Under the pieces are notes generated by a model, which was given only the letters and a program-made list of their open reading frames with translations, was not told where the DNA came from and did not search any database. Shown piece by piece: positions 63,815-64,000 of a DNA stretch of 64,000 bases (position 1 is its first letter; each line of letters begins with the position of its first letter). This DNA comes from Acidaminococcaceae bacterium (lineage in GTDB: Bacteria; Bacillota; Negativicutes; Acidaminococcales; Acidaminococcaceae), in assembly GCA_017405945.1 (NCBI GenBank), contig JAFQZL010000021.1, positions 17,862 through 81,861 of the forward strand. Direction: 5' to 3'. A program made the translations under genes and the position numbers.

Positions 63815-63857
63815 AAAAAAATAAGGGAAACTGCGGTTAAGCAGTTTCCCTTTTATT
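63815..63857. terminator. bidirectional terminator between the Arc-like gene and rnpB
   Basis: A perfect 12-bp stem, AAGGGAAACTGC (63823-63834) with GCAGTTTCCCTT (63841-63852). T-rich tracts lie on both sides. Confidence 0.92.
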
Positions 63858-63861
63858 TTCG

Positions 63862-64000
63862 AGGTGAGTGTTCAATAAGCCGAGTTCTGTTCCGACAAGC
63901 GGTGGCAATCATTTATCTATTCCTGCGATTACTCGCAAGATACAGCGACACAACCCGGAAGGTTCAGCGGGCCGCTTCATCCCTTCCCTATTTGGTCTTA
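63862..64000 (-). ncRNA. rnpB: RNase P RNA, 3' part (5' part outside window)
   Basis: Read on the minus strand, the stretch holds the conserved bacterial blocks GACCAAATAGGGAAGG (near 64000), then GATAAATGATTGCCACCG and ACAGAACTCGGCTTAT near the 3' end. This is the catalytic RNA of tRNA 5' maturation. The 3' end is placed near 63862 by the terminator just beyond it; the 5' two thirds lie past the window edge. Confidence 0.93.

Overview
The window is an ordinary-looking chromosomal segment of a Firmicutes-lineage anaerobe that nevertheless has an outer membrane. A YadA-type trimeric autotransporter carrying an S-layer-homology (SLH) domain, a TAXI-type TRAP transporter, succinyl-CoA synthetase, an Ech-type [NiFe] hydrogenase and a monomeric [FeFe] hydrogenase together point to the Negativicutes, most likely Acidaminococcaceae (Acidaminococcus/Phascolarctobacterium-like). 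That placement is inference; no marker in the window names the species. Most genes lie on the minus strand. No tRNA, CRISPR array, insertion sequence or prophage was seen.

Layout. 1-1724: the end of an unrecognised AT-rich gene, then lexA under a promoter overlapped by a LexA box. 1760-7851 (minus): cinA, a DEAD-box helicase, hflX (with an unusual N-terminal JAMM-like domain) and a methionine-gamma-lyase-like enzyme. 7985-17866 (minus): RNase J, ftsK, a RodZ-like protein, a YgiQ radical-SAM protein, a solute-binding lipoprotein and rimO. 18264-21858: a TAXI TRAP transporter operon with a DUF1850 protein. 22078-24234: a small orphan gene and an HD-GYP sensor. 24409-26518: sucCD behind a structured leader. 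26813-31578: NlpC/P60 endopeptidase, leucyl aminopeptidase, PHP phosphoesterase and a P-loop/Asp23 fusion. 31972-35262: dapB-asd-dapA behind a complete lysine riboswitch and terminator. 35350-37130: dinB and a small partner gene under a second LexA box.

37149-48560 is one long minus-strand hydrogenase operon: six Ech structural genes (membrane subunits first) followed directly by hypA, hypB, hypF, hypC, hypD and hypE, ending at a strong terminator. Beyond dut, on the plus strand, lies a monomeric [FeFe] hydrogenase, so the cell can handle H2 with two unrelated enzymes. 50959-54360 holds class I aldolase and pnp. 54566-59943 is a surface module: a secreted protein, the YadA-SLH adhesin and a divergent LysR regulator with inverted repeats between them. 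60325-63366 is a large M16C (presequence-protease-like) peptidase. The window ends with a small ribbon-helix-helix protein and the 3' part of RNase P RNA.

The points most worth following are the JAMM-HflX fusion, the C-terminal SLH domain on a trimeric autotransporter, a possible hydrophobic micro-ORF in the SOS-controlled dinB leader, the terminator-bearing sucCD leader, and the P-loop/Asp23 fusion.
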